Shown: one piece after another, positions 20,155 through 29,012 of the stretch
How positions within the stretch are numbered: the stretch's first letter is position 1
How the letters are laid out: every line of letters starts with the position of its first letter
From: Flavobacterium davisii
Lineage (GTDB): Bacteria > Bacteroidota > Bacteroidia > Flavobacteriales > Flavobacteriaceae
Length of the DNA stretch: 64,000 nt
Reading direction: 5' to 3'
Assembly (NCBI RefSeq): GCF_019565505.1
Contig: NZ_CP067378.1
Span: forward strand, 1,488,001-1,552,000
Position numbers and translations under genes: made by a program
The notes under the pieces: generated by a model
Told to the model about the DNA's origin: nothing
Database searches by the model: none
What the model saw: only the letters and a program-made list of their open reading frames with translations

Positions 20155-20353
20155 AACGCGCCTAATAACTCCAAAATCAAAAAATACCTTAACGCAGCAG
20201 GTTTAAAAGTTACAGGTGAAATAGTCGTAACAGGCGAAATTGGTTTTGAGCATAATGTTATTGTAAATCCGCTTACAAAAGAATTAACTATTATAGATCA
20301 TTTAAAAAATGGTTTTGTAAATAAGAATGAAGTATTGTTCAAAGAGCAGATTA
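20153..20353 (+). repeat. Junction repeat copy 3 (truncated, 201 bp)
   Basis: Matches copy 2 over 201 bases from AAAACGCGCC to GAGCAGATTA, then diverges abruptly. It starts within the stop of immunity gene 2. Confidence 0.9.
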
Positions 20354-20421
20354 GGTTTTTTGCAAATGTTAGTATAAACCCAGATTCGGCATTAGAAAAA
20401 ATAAATTTCATAACTTATTAA
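20155..20421 (+). pseudogene. Truncated third toxin tail
   Basis: An open frame continues from junction repeat copy 3 for 88 codons, then leaves the toxin sequence after LFKEQI and stops at 20419-20421. It has no start codon. It is a remnant of a further cassette or the end point of the array. An IS110 remnant begins a few bases later, so a transposition event may have cut the array. Confidence 0.7.
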
Positions 20422-20429
20422 AATACAAT

Positions 20430-20648
20430 GCGTTATATCTTTACTGGTTCCGACATCAATTCCTGTCACATTGGAATTTACAATTTGCATTTTTTCAAGA
20501 CCTTCATAAATTTTCTTTTTATTAAAATGCGAGGAAATGCAATATCTTTGCTAAAATTATTCTATATGAGACAATATGGTATTTGATCATTGATTGTCTC
20601 AAAGGACTTCCAAATGGAAGCCTTTTTACATTTCAGCCAAAATTTGGG
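20430..20648 (-). mobile_element. IS110-family left-end remnant A
   Basis: On the minus strand this region holds the start of an IS110-type transposase (MQIVNSNVTGIDVGTSKD, ATG at 20490) that decays soon after, plus the ~160-bp untranslated end before it. That end contains a hairpin (GGCTTCCATTTGGAAGTCC) and a GAGACAA...TTGTCTC stem. It is closely similar to 24525-24686. It is only a fragment; no full transposase is present. Confidence 0.6.
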
Positions 20649-20650
20649 AT

Positions 20651-20679
20651 AAAAAAATGAGCCCGAATATTGGGCTCAT
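20651..20679 (-). terminator. Terminator of the type IX-secreted protein gene
   Basis: A perfect hairpin ATGAGCCC GAATATT GGGCTCAT (20657-20679) is followed on the minus strand by seven T. It lies ~72 bases after the stop of the gene at 20751-24074. Confidence 0.85.
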
Positions 20680-20750
20680 TTCTATCAAAATCAGTTATAA
20701 ATTTAGCTAAAATTTTAATTCAATTTATTTAGACGAATTTTTAGTTCTTT

Positions 20751-23700
20751 TTATTGAATTACAATCTTTTCGGTTTCTTCAAAATGGTCACCCGACATCT
20801 TTAATATATAATTCCCGGGAGTTAAACTTGATAAATCCAACTCATTTGTATTACCATCAACTATAATCGAATTTTCTAAAATTCGTTTACCGGTAATATC
20901 AAACACTTCAATTTTTGTTTTACCATAATTATTAGAAGAAGTTAATTTTACATTTCCTTCTGAAACCGTAGGATAAACTTTAATTGTATTTATTTTTTCT
21001 ACTAATAATTCAGCTGTTTTTGCTCCCAAAGCGGCGGTTAAACTTCCTGAAAAAACACCTCTCCCATAAGTAGCAGCATATACTTTATAAGCATTAGGAG
21101 CTGTTGGTGAATTTGCTTGAAGATCTAAATCTGTAACTTTTACATTTCTCATGCCGTTATAAGCTTGCTTCCAATTTAATGCTTGATCACTAGTTGCCGC
21201 ACTATTAAAATTGCTAACATACCAAACCCCTAAGTCAGTTCCAATCATAACTTCAGCTGTATTAAGAGGATTTTGCAAAATAGCTTTTACAGGTAAATCT
21301 GGTAAATTACCATCTAACTGATACCAATTAGTACCTCCATTTGACGTGTACCAAATATTGTTTACACCATAGTTGTGCATTGTTAAGAAGATTTGATTAT
21401 CATTAACTCCAAATTCTATATCGGACACACTCCCAACAAAGTTCGGAGCACTTATGTTAGACCATACAGGAGCAGATCCATTGGCTCCAGTAACTTTTAG
21501 TAATTTACCATTCATAGTACCTATATATAAGGTAGTAGGTGTTCCTTTTCCGGTAGCTAATGCGGTTGCATAACCCGTTAATAAAGCATTTGATAAATTA
21601 GTTCGAGATACTTGTGTGTTTCCTTTGATATTAGAATATCTTCTTACTTGATAAGTTCCATTTAAAGTAAAATCAGCATATAAAATATCATTTGTAGAAT
21701 CTAGAGTCATAGCAGGGTAAAATAAACCTGCACCAGAAGTACTATCATTTAAAGTTTTAGTTGTAGTACTTCCTACATTTCTAAGGATCATGCTATCATT
21801 ATATACATAGTTTGTAATGTAATATTTATCAGATCCTTGATCAAATAATGGTTTTCCCCCATCACCACCTTGGACTCTAAAAGTATTATTAACTCCAGCA
21901 GCAGCTCCTAAAGTAGAATTAGCTGCAGTAGAAGATCCCGAATAATATTGAGAGCCATTATCTTGAGCACCTGCTACAAAAAAATCGCCAGCTACACCTG
22001 TAATACCATTTGGCATTACGGCCACTCCTACAAATTGAGTAACGTTAAAACCTGTATTTCTAGCTGTAGCAGGAGTTGTGGTACTAGCAGCATTACTTGT
22101 GTAATATACTCCTCCATCATTTCCAAAAAGAGCTACGTTGCTATTACCGGGTTTAAACACCATAGCATGCTGATCAGAATGAACATTGGTAGTCCAATTA
22201 GAAATAGTACTCCATGTTACAGCAGGTCCCGTAGCATTAGCTGTTCTATAAAGATCTATACCGCCTACATATAAGATCTTATCATCTACAGGATCTGACT
22301 CAATCATCATATCATAAAAAGCCTGTTGTCCTGTAAATCCATAAGTAGTCTCACGTGATTCATTTCCAGCAGGTAATGAGAGAATTGTAGGAGACGTGTT
22401 AAACCCATTCGTTGTTAGAGCCAATTGTATCTCTACTTGTGTTGCCGTATTAGGATCATCTTTTAATTGTGATAATACATAAATTTTATCTGGAGTGGTA
22501 TTAGATGCTTCAATTTCCACACGCTTTCCTCCTCCTTCAGCGACAATTGTATGACGTAAATTAAAAGTATTTCCATTATCTGTTGATTGAAATACTCGAC
22601 CGCCACCATCGCCATAAGTCCAACTATCAGTAGAAGAAACCCAAATATCACCATCTGCCCCTAATTCAATATCATTAGGACATGTTGGATGTCCCGCTAC
22701 TGAAGTAGGTAAATTTAATTTAGTCCAAGTACTACCTCCATTGGTAGATTTATATAAACCAAAATTAGATGCGTTAAATAAGGTACCATTTCGAGATTCT
22801 GAATATTGTCCGTCTCCCATAGCAGCATAAATTTCAGAAGTCCCTCCATTATTTTTGATAACTAGATCATTTACAAACTGAACACCCGAAACTTCTAAAC
22901 CAGAAAACTCAAGAGGTCCAGAAGGTTTTATAGTACCTGTTAAATTTGCTAAGTTAGCAATAAGCAAATCGCCATCTTCTTTAGAAATCATAATACTAGG
23001 AATTGTTCCTACAATAGCTGCATCTTCTGACATATTAAAAACAGCACCTCCAGCAGCATTATTCATTATAATAACTCCAACTGCACCAGCATTTTGAGCT
23101 ATTACTGCCTTTGATTCAAAAGAACAAGTTCCTCTTCTTATTAGAACTATTTTACCTGCGTAATTCTGAGTGGTTGCACTACACGCATCATCTGTAGGAG
23201 CTACTCCATCATCCATTAAAACGATTGGTGCTGTAAACACATTTTTTATAGCTCCACCTGGCCATGTAGCAGAACCAGTAGAATATGTTCTTATTGTAGC
23301 AGCAGCAGAAGGCGCAACAATTTCTAGATTTTGTAAATTCTTCACGGTTGATGATACCGCTCCACCTCCATAAACTCTGGTCCATGTAACGCCTCTATCC
23401 GTTGTTTTCCAAATTCCATTTCCATTTACATCTCCAAAAACATACGACTCTCCTGTACCTACATACCAAACATTGGAGTTGTTAGGATCTATCGCTATGT
23501 TTTGAACGTTTACATGTTCAGGAAAAGTATCAATTTTTGTCCATGATGAAGTAGAACTAGCAATGTTATTATTTCTCCATAATCCACCACTAACACCTCC
23601 TGCTACGACAGTATTTCCTGTAGCATCTCCCCGGATCAAAAATCATGGCTCTTGTACGTCCTCCCACATTGTTTGGTCCACGTTCTATCCAATTATTTGT

Positions 23701-24074
23701 TGTAGCATCTCCGGTATACGTTGAGCTAAAGCTTGTTGACGTGCTTTTTCTAAATCTTTTCGAATTACTTCAATATTTTCATTAGTCGGTCTACCTAAAC
23801 TAGGATTCATAGTCAGTAGCCATTCTTGTTCATTATATTTATTAGGCGGAATACCTTCTTCTTTTCTTTGTTGTTTCGATAGATAAAAGGCTCTATTAAT
23901 TTTGTTATGGGCTAAAAATTGCTCATGCTTTTTTCTGAGGATTTTAGCTTCTTTTTTAGAAAGCTTTTTATCAGGTTGTTTTTCTTTTGATATACTTACA
24001 TCTCCAAGATGTTGAGAATAGCCTAGAGCCACTCCAAACAAAAGAAAGAAACTGGGCAGTATTCTTTTTTTCAT
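20751..24074 (-). CDS. Type IX-secreted BNR/beta-propeller protein with PA domain
   Basis: The corrected product is ~1107 aa. It has a signal peptide (MKKRILPSFFLLFGVALGYSQ), a basic pro-region, and repeated propeller blades with Asp-box-like motifs (STNGGSTWTKL, STDNGNTF, SNGGTNWYQL). A PA domain is inserted near residues ~240-330 (GKIVLIRRGTCSFESKA). The last ~85 residues are a type A sorting domain for type IX secretion (IKVYPTVSEGNVKL ... LTPGNYILKM). The protein should be exported and attached to the cell surface or released. The frame breaks twice near the start, at 23711-23714 (CCGG for CCGGG) and 23629-23634 (extra base), and these cancel. The role may be surface binding or peptidase-like; no catalytic motif was recognised. 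Confidence 0.8.
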
Positions 24075-24103
24075 ATTTAGTTGTTTTTTGGGTTAATACT
24101 TGC

Positions 24104-24111
24104 CAAATATA
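24104..24111 (-). promoter_or_regulatory. -7 box of the type IX-secreted protein gene
   Basis: The minus strand reads TATATTTG, matching TAnnTTTG, 30 bases before the ATG at 24074. Confidence 0.5.
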
Positions 24112-24210
24112 TAATTATTTGATTTAAAAAATACATAATACTATAAAAAAACACATTTTTAATAAAAACACCAAATTACAATGTAAGATTTTTCAACTTA
24201 TTAAACCCAG

Positions 24211-24397
24211 ATTACGCATTAGACTTCGTTGCGAAACAAAATTTTTCAATAAATTCAAGTGCTCACGGAAAATTTTAGAAGAAGAAATAGTGAACTATTT
24301 TGATGATTAAAATTTGAGTACGTGCTTGAATTGGAAGAAAAATAAAGTGGAATAGATTTACTTCGTCTATTCGCTACGCTCGGGTCTAATGCGTAAT
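24211..24397. repeat. Palindromic MITE-like element, best copy
   Basis: Perfect 14-bp terminal inverted repeats ATTACGCATTAGAC (24211-24224) and its complement (24384-24397) enclose an inner imperfect palindrome from TTCAAGTGCTCAC to GTACGTGCTTGAA. Degenerate copies lie near 33689, 40832, 49049 and 62083. No reading frame of significance is inside. Confidence 0.7.
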
Positions 24398-24407
24398 TCT
24401 ATCTAAC

Positions 24408-24686
24408 TTATTTTAAGTAATTGATAAAAATTAAAATCTCTAATTTGATTTTATCTTGTCCTATGGCTACAAAATGAGAACGTGACCCAACATCAATTCC
24501 TGCAGCATTGGGATTTACAATTTGCATTTTTTCGAAACTTTTCATAAAATATTTTTTTATTAAAATGCGAGGAAATGTAATATCTTTGCTTAAATTATTC
24601 TATACGAGATAACATGGTGTTTCATCATTGATTGTCTCAAAGGGCTTCCAAATGGAAGCCTTTTTACATTTCAGCCAAAATCTGGG
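24408..24686 (-). mobile_element. IS110-family left-end remnant B with transposase start
   Basis: A 45-codon minus-strand frame (24408-24545) reads MKSFEKMQIVNPNAAGIDVG then SRSHFVAIGQ, the N-terminus of IS110-family transposases including the first catalytic Asp (GIDVG), and then ends. Upstream, 24546-24686 is the untranslated left end with the hairpin GGCTTCCATTTGGAAGCC. In complete IS110 elements this end encodes the bridge RNA. The element is truncated by, or next to, the palindromic MITE at 24211-24397. The rest of the gap, 24690-25116, has no gene that I can see. Confidence 0.65.
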
Positions 24687-25116
24687 AGGGGATAAATTCA
24701 CCATTTTATACATAAGCTTCGCTCGTAAGTACAAGTTAGCTCTCATTTGTCAAAGAACAATACTTTCTTGAAATCTGGGTTAAAAGGATATGCAAACAGA
24801 GGCATTGTTATTGTGCTAATAAAAAAGATTTTAAATCTAAAAAACACTTCTTTTTTTAGGATAATTAATCTATCCTAAAAATTGATAATTTTGTCATTTA
24901 TACAACAGGAAAAATGACATACTATTGGCAATAGAACTTCTCCCTTGGATCGAAGTGACAAACGCCTCGCCAAATACCTCTAATTTCAACAAAGTCTATG
25001 CGTAATGTAGGTTAAAATAAAAATCCCGTTTTTAAGATTTTTTTCTCAAAAACAGGATGGATTCTTCAATATTCATATAAAGCAAACTTATTGATGAATA
25101 TTTATATTCAAGATAT

Positions 25117-25874
25117 TTAATTAGAGCATTTCATATAAATAGAATCACTCATTAATTCTTTCATAATAAGTCCTCTTGCTTTCTCTTTAATTGTTTTTTT
25201 ATCATCGTGCCCCATTCCTTTTGTTCTCACAAAAGATAAAAACTTAACTCTCAAACAACCCGGTTTACCACTAAAAAAGTATAAGAAAAGAGATTTTTAT
25301 TATCATAAAAAACCATAGGTACAATGGTTAATTGGTGATCTATTGCAATATTAAAGGCTCCGCTTTTAAACTCATCTAAAACAACACTTTCATCATCAGG
25401 CACCTTACCTTCAGGAAATATACAAATACTCAATCCTTGTTCTATTCGTGCTTTCGCTCTTTCATATACTTCTGATCGACTTCTCATACTTTCTCGATCT
25501 ACCATAATAGCAGCTCTCTTGTAAAAAAAACCAAATATAGGTATTTTAACTAATTCTTTTTTTCCCACAAAAACAAAAGGATTTTTCACAACAGCCAACA
25601 TCAACATAATATCTGTCATTGAAGTATGATTTGCTATAAACATATAACTATGTCCTGATAAAACTTCTTCATCTTCTTTTATTTTATAATAAAAACCCAT
25701 ACCATAAAGAACCGTTTTAGCCCACAAACGTGCCATCTTAAAAAAATAAGGATACCACGAGTCTCTAGAAAGAGATAGAGTTAAAAAAGGAGACATAATA
25801 AGGATGGGTATTAAAACTAATACATAAAACCATAAACGCCAGATACTCCAAAAAAGAATTTTTAACATTTGCAT
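25117..25874 (-). CDS. plsC: 1-acyl-sn-glycerol-3-phosphate acyltransferase (PlsC family)
   Basis: The enzyme adds the second acyl chain in phosphatidic acid synthesis at the inner membrane. An N-terminal hydrophobic segment (residues ~5-30) is followed by the catalytic NHTSMTD motif (HX4D) and FPEGKVPDD for glycerol-phosphate binding. The frame breaks near 25275 in a T-run; adding one base continues the frame (SGKPGCLRVKF...) to a stop at 25117-25119, total 252 aa. It is divergent from trpS. A second PlsC-type gene lies at 59321-60050. Confidence 0.8.
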
Positions 25875-25912
25875 AACAATGATTATTTACTTTAAATATG
25901 AGTTAAAAAAAT

Positions 25913-25920
25913 TACCTTTG
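25913..25920 (+). promoter_or_regulatory. -7 box of trpS
   Basis: TACCTTTG matches TAnnTTTG and lies 25 bases before the trpS ATG. Confidence 0.5.
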
Positions 25921-25945
25921 CGAAAATATCATTTTTAAAATTATA

Positions 25946-26918
25946 ATGGCAAAAATATTAACTGGAGTACAAAGTACAGGAACTCCTCATTTAGGAAACC
26001 TTTTAGGCGCAATTATACCTGCCATAAAAATGGCTAACCAGCCTGAAAACGAATCTTTTTATTTATAGCAGATTTACATTCTGTAACGCAAATAAAGGAT
26101 GGAACTCTTTTAAAAAACAATACTTATAGCACAGCTGCCGCTTGGTTAGCTTGTGGGTTAGATATTAACAAAGTAACTTTTTATCGCCAAAGTGACGTTC
26201 CGCAAGTTACAGAACTAACTTGGTACCTAAGTTGTTTTTTCCCTTTTCAAAGATTAACTCTAGCACACTCATTTAAAGACAAGGCAGATAGACTAGAAGA
26301 TGTAAACGCAGGTCTATTTACTTATCCGATGCTGATGGCTGCCGATATTTTGGCTTATGATGCAGAAATTGTTCCCGTAGGAAAAGACCAATTACAACAT
26401 GTAGAAATTACACGTGATGTGGCCTCACGTTTTAATCATCAAATGGGAGAAACTTTCGTTTTACCCCAAGCAAAAACAGAAGAAGATACAATGCTTATTC
26501 CCCGGTACGGATGGTGAAAAAAATGAGCAAGTCACGAAATAATACAATTAATATTTTTTTAGACGACAAAGCCTTATTAAAACAAATTAAGGCAATTCAA
26601 ACAGACAGTACACCACTTGAAGACCCTAAGAATCCTGAAACGTGTAATGTTTTTGCCTTATATAAATTATTAGCAACCGAAGAACAAACAACTCTCCTAA
26701 GAGATAAATATTTAGCAGGTAATTTTGGATTTGGACATGCTAAACAAGCACTATATGATTTAATCATTGAGCGTTTTGCCTTTGAAAGAGAACGTTATAA
26801 TTATTACATGAATAATTTAACCGAGTTAGATAGCGTATTACAAATTGGTGCTGAAAAAGCTTCTGCAATAGCAAATAACGTCATAAAAAGAGTTCGGACA
26901 AAACTAGGTTTTGAATAA
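25946..26918 (+). CDS. trpS: Tryptophan--tRNA ligase
   Basis: The class I synthetase charges tRNA-Trp. The start MAKILTGVQSTGTPHLGN contains the HIGH-equivalent motif (TPHLGN); the KMSKS motif is near 26516-26530, followed by RNNTI. The frame breaks three times: a missing T near 26065, an extra C at 26500-26505 (CCCCGG) and an extra A just before ATGAGC near 26518-26525. With these corrected the product is 323 aa, the usual length. An essential enzyme with three breaks is strong evidence for sequencing error. Confidence 0.88.
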
Positions 26919-27023
26919 TTTATAAAAAATTATTACTCAAAAGCTTTTTTTGATGAATAAAATTTAAAAACAAACCTTAAAAAAGTCTTAATTTTGATAA
27001 AAATTTGTTAAAATCAATTTTCT

Positions 27024-27057
27024 GTTGCACTTTTTATAAATGATTAACCTATCTTTG
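27024..27057 (+). promoter_or_regulatory. Promoter of the small RNA candidate
   Basis: A TTG (-33) at 27024-27026 and TATCTTTG (-7) at 27050-27057 are separated by 23 bases, the canonical Bacteroidetes arrangement. No gene start follows for 170 bases. Confidence 0.6.
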
Positions 27058-27062
27058 TACTA

Positions 27063-27170
27063 TGCTTTTGAGGGGTGGTTCCCTCTGAACTTTATAAATT
27101 TTCATGATTTATAGTTTTTTGGTTGGTTAATAACATAAAAACTCAGTCATTTTCTGATTGGGTTTTTTTG
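27063..27170 (+). ncRNA. Small RNA candidate, ~108 nt
   Basis: A strong promoter ends at 27057. The following transcript would contain GAGGGGTGGTTCCCTC (a tight hairpin near 27070-27085), a TTTATAAATTTTCATGATTTATA imperfect hairpin region, and an intrinsic terminator at 27140-27169 (AACTCAGTCA loop TGATTGGGTT, then T7). No ATG with a useful frame is present. This layout of promoter, two hairpins and terminator is that of an independent non-coding RNA. I cannot name the family; 6S-like or another flavobacterial RNA is possible. Confidence 0.5.
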
Positions 27171-27232
27171 TTTTTTATTACTTTTGGAATAAAAATTGTA
27201 ATGTTTGATATCCAAACTATCAATATATAAAA

Positions 27233-28015
27233 ATGAAAAGAAAACTTCTACTATTCATAGCCGTTTTAGGTTTATCATCATTTCAGATTGCAGAACAAAA
27301 AAATGAAGCTTTCGGAGTAGGTGAATGGTTAAAATACAGAATTCACTACGGTATAGTAAATGCGGGCTACGCAACGTTAGAATTAAAAGATGCGATTAGA
27401 AATAATCGAAAATGCTTTTACGCTGTAGGACATGGATATACAACAGGAATGTCCCGTTTCTTTTTAAAGTTGAAGACCATTATCAAAGCATTTTCGACCA
27501 AGAAACAAACAAACCTTATCAATATCTTCGAAAAATTGATGAAGGAGGATACACTAAAGATCAAGAGGGATTTTTTAATCAAGCTAAAAATTCGATTTTG
27601 GTTAAAGATTATAAAAATAAAACAGAAAAAAAGTTTATCCGTTACAGAAAATGTACAAGATATCGTTTCATCATTTTATTATTTAAGAAATCATCCTAAA
27701 GCGAGTGGACTAGCAGTAGGTGAATCAATCATTATTGATATGTTTTTTGATGATGAAATTTACAAATTTAAAATGCGTTTTCTAGGTCGAGAAACTATTA
27801 GCACAAAATTCGGAGAAGTTAAAACATTAATATTCAGACCACTTGTTCAACACGGTAGAGTTTTCAAGGAAGAAGAAAGCCTAACCGTATGGGTAAGCGA
27901 TGACGAAAACAAAATACCACTACGAATCAAAGCTAGTTTAGCAGTAGGCTCTTTAAAAGCAGATTTAGATAATTTTAAAGGACTTAAAAACCCTTTTTTA
28001 ATTGTAAAAAATTAA
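27233..28015 (+). CDS. DUF3108 exported protein
   Basis: A signal peptide (residues 1-20) is followed by the DUF3108 pattern: GEWLKYRIHYGIVNAGYATLE at the start and, near the end, GEVKTLIFRPLVQHGRVF, LTVWVSDDENKIPLRI. The middle (about 27460-27640) is read in the wrong frame; the other frame there gives VEDHYQSIFDQETNKPYQYL, typical for the family, so two cancelling indels are present. Periplasmic or outer-membrane location is likely; function unknown. It is 4 bases before the dioxygenase gene. Confidence 0.72.
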   Translation: MKRKLLLFIAVLGLSSFQIAEQKNEAFGVGEWLKYRIHYGIVNAGYATLELKDAIRNNRKCFYAVGHGYTTGMSRFFLKLKTIIKAFSTKKQTNLINIFEKLMKEDTLKIKRDFLIKLKIRFWLKIIKIKQKKSLSVTENVQDIVSSFYYLRNHPKASGLAVGESIIIDMFFDDEIYKFKMRFLGRETISTKFGEVKTLIFRPLVQHGRVFKEEESLTVWVSDDENKIPLRIKASLAVGSLKADLDNFKGLKNPFLIVKN

Positions 28016-28019
28016 TAAA

Positions 28020-28943
28020 ATGAATGATTATTCTAACTTAGTAGATAAAATTGATCAAAAATACCAATCTTTAGATCAAAAAACAGAAGCCTATTTAGAA
28101 GGGCTTCTTTGGTCTAAACCCATTACATACTGGGATTACATACAAACAGACACGCTTTTAAGTCTTCAAAATCAGAGAACTGTATTTCCAGATGAAAATG
28201 TATTTATCATGTATCATCAAGTAAACGAACTTTTGTTTAAAATGATCTTATGGGAAATAAAACAGGTTTCGTATGCAGAAAAACTAACAACTCATTTTTT
28301 TACAGATAGACTTATGCGTATTAGTCGTTATTTTGACATGCTAACTACCTCTTTTACTATAATGGGAGAAGGCATGGAGGTAGAACAATACATGAAATTT
28401 CGCCATACGCTTACCCCTGCAAGCGGTTTTCAAAGCGCTCAATATCGTATGATTGAGTTTTGCTCGACTGATTTAATTAATCTCATTGATTACCGCTATA
28501 GATCAACTATTGACAGAAATACTTCTTATACTCATGCTTTTGAACATTTGTATTGGCAAGCTGCTGGCAAAAACTATGAAACAGGTAAAAAATCCTATTT
28601 CTTAGAACAGTTTGAAGAAAAATATAAAAAAGAATTCCTTCAAATCATGGAGGAATATAACACTATAAATTTATGGCGTAAGTTCAAACAATTACCCACT
28701 GAAGACCAAGAAAACACGAAACTAATTCAAGCCATGCGCCATTACGATTATACCGTAAACATTACTTGGGTAATGGGGCATTATCGTGCGGCTCAAAAAT
28801 ACATAGATAACGGCAAAGGCAATGGCGAAGCAACAGGAGGAAGCGATTGGAAAAAATATATGCACCCACGCTACCAACGCCGTATATTTTTCCCCGAATT
28901 ATGGTCTGAAGAAGAACTAAAAAACTGGGGAGAACACGTATAG
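28020..28943 (+). CDS. kynA: Tryptophan 2,3-dioxygenase
   Basis: This heme enzyme opens the indole ring of tryptophan to give N-formylkynurenine, the first step of the kynurenine pathway. The 307-aa frame is intact and shows the family signatures: YWDYIQTDTLLSLQ, FIMYHQVNELLFKM with the conserved His, and ASGFQSAQYR. Length is normal. A cyclase-family protein that could resemble kynurenine formamidase lies 10 kb away (38946), not in the same operon. Confidence 0.92.
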   Translation: MNDYSNLVDKIDQKYQSLDQKTEAYLEGLLWSKPITYWDYIQTDTLLSLQNQRTVFPDENVFIMYHQVNELLFKMILWEIKQVSYAEKLTTHFFTDRLMRISRYFDMLTTSFTIMGEGMEVEQYMKFRHTLTPASGFQSAQYRMIEFCSTDLINLIDYRYRSTIDRNTSYTHAFEHLYWQAAGKNYETGKKSYFLEQFEEKYKKEFLQIMEEYNTINLWRKFKQLPTEDQENTKLIQAMRHYDYTVNITWVMGHYRAAQKYIDNGKGNGEATGGSDWKKYMHPRYQRRIFFPELWSEEELKNWGEHV

Positions 28944-29012
28944 TAAATACGTTCAAAAAACCTACACTAAACTCAATATTTACAATCTCTGAATATAATT
29001 TAACTCTTCAAT

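Noticed and set aside
17068..20353. CRISPR array
   Set aside because: The repeats are 201-271 bp, encode protein and are 1.5 kb apart; no short regular repeat-spacer pattern or cas gene exists in the window.
21948..22274. Plus-strand frame inside the type IX-secreted protein gene
   Set aside because: Antisense shadow with low-complexity Ser/Thr/Ile composition; the minus-strand gene has clear domains.
28762..28956. Minus-strand frame at the end of tryptophan dioxygenase
   Set aside because: Antisense shadow of an intact, well-conserved gene.
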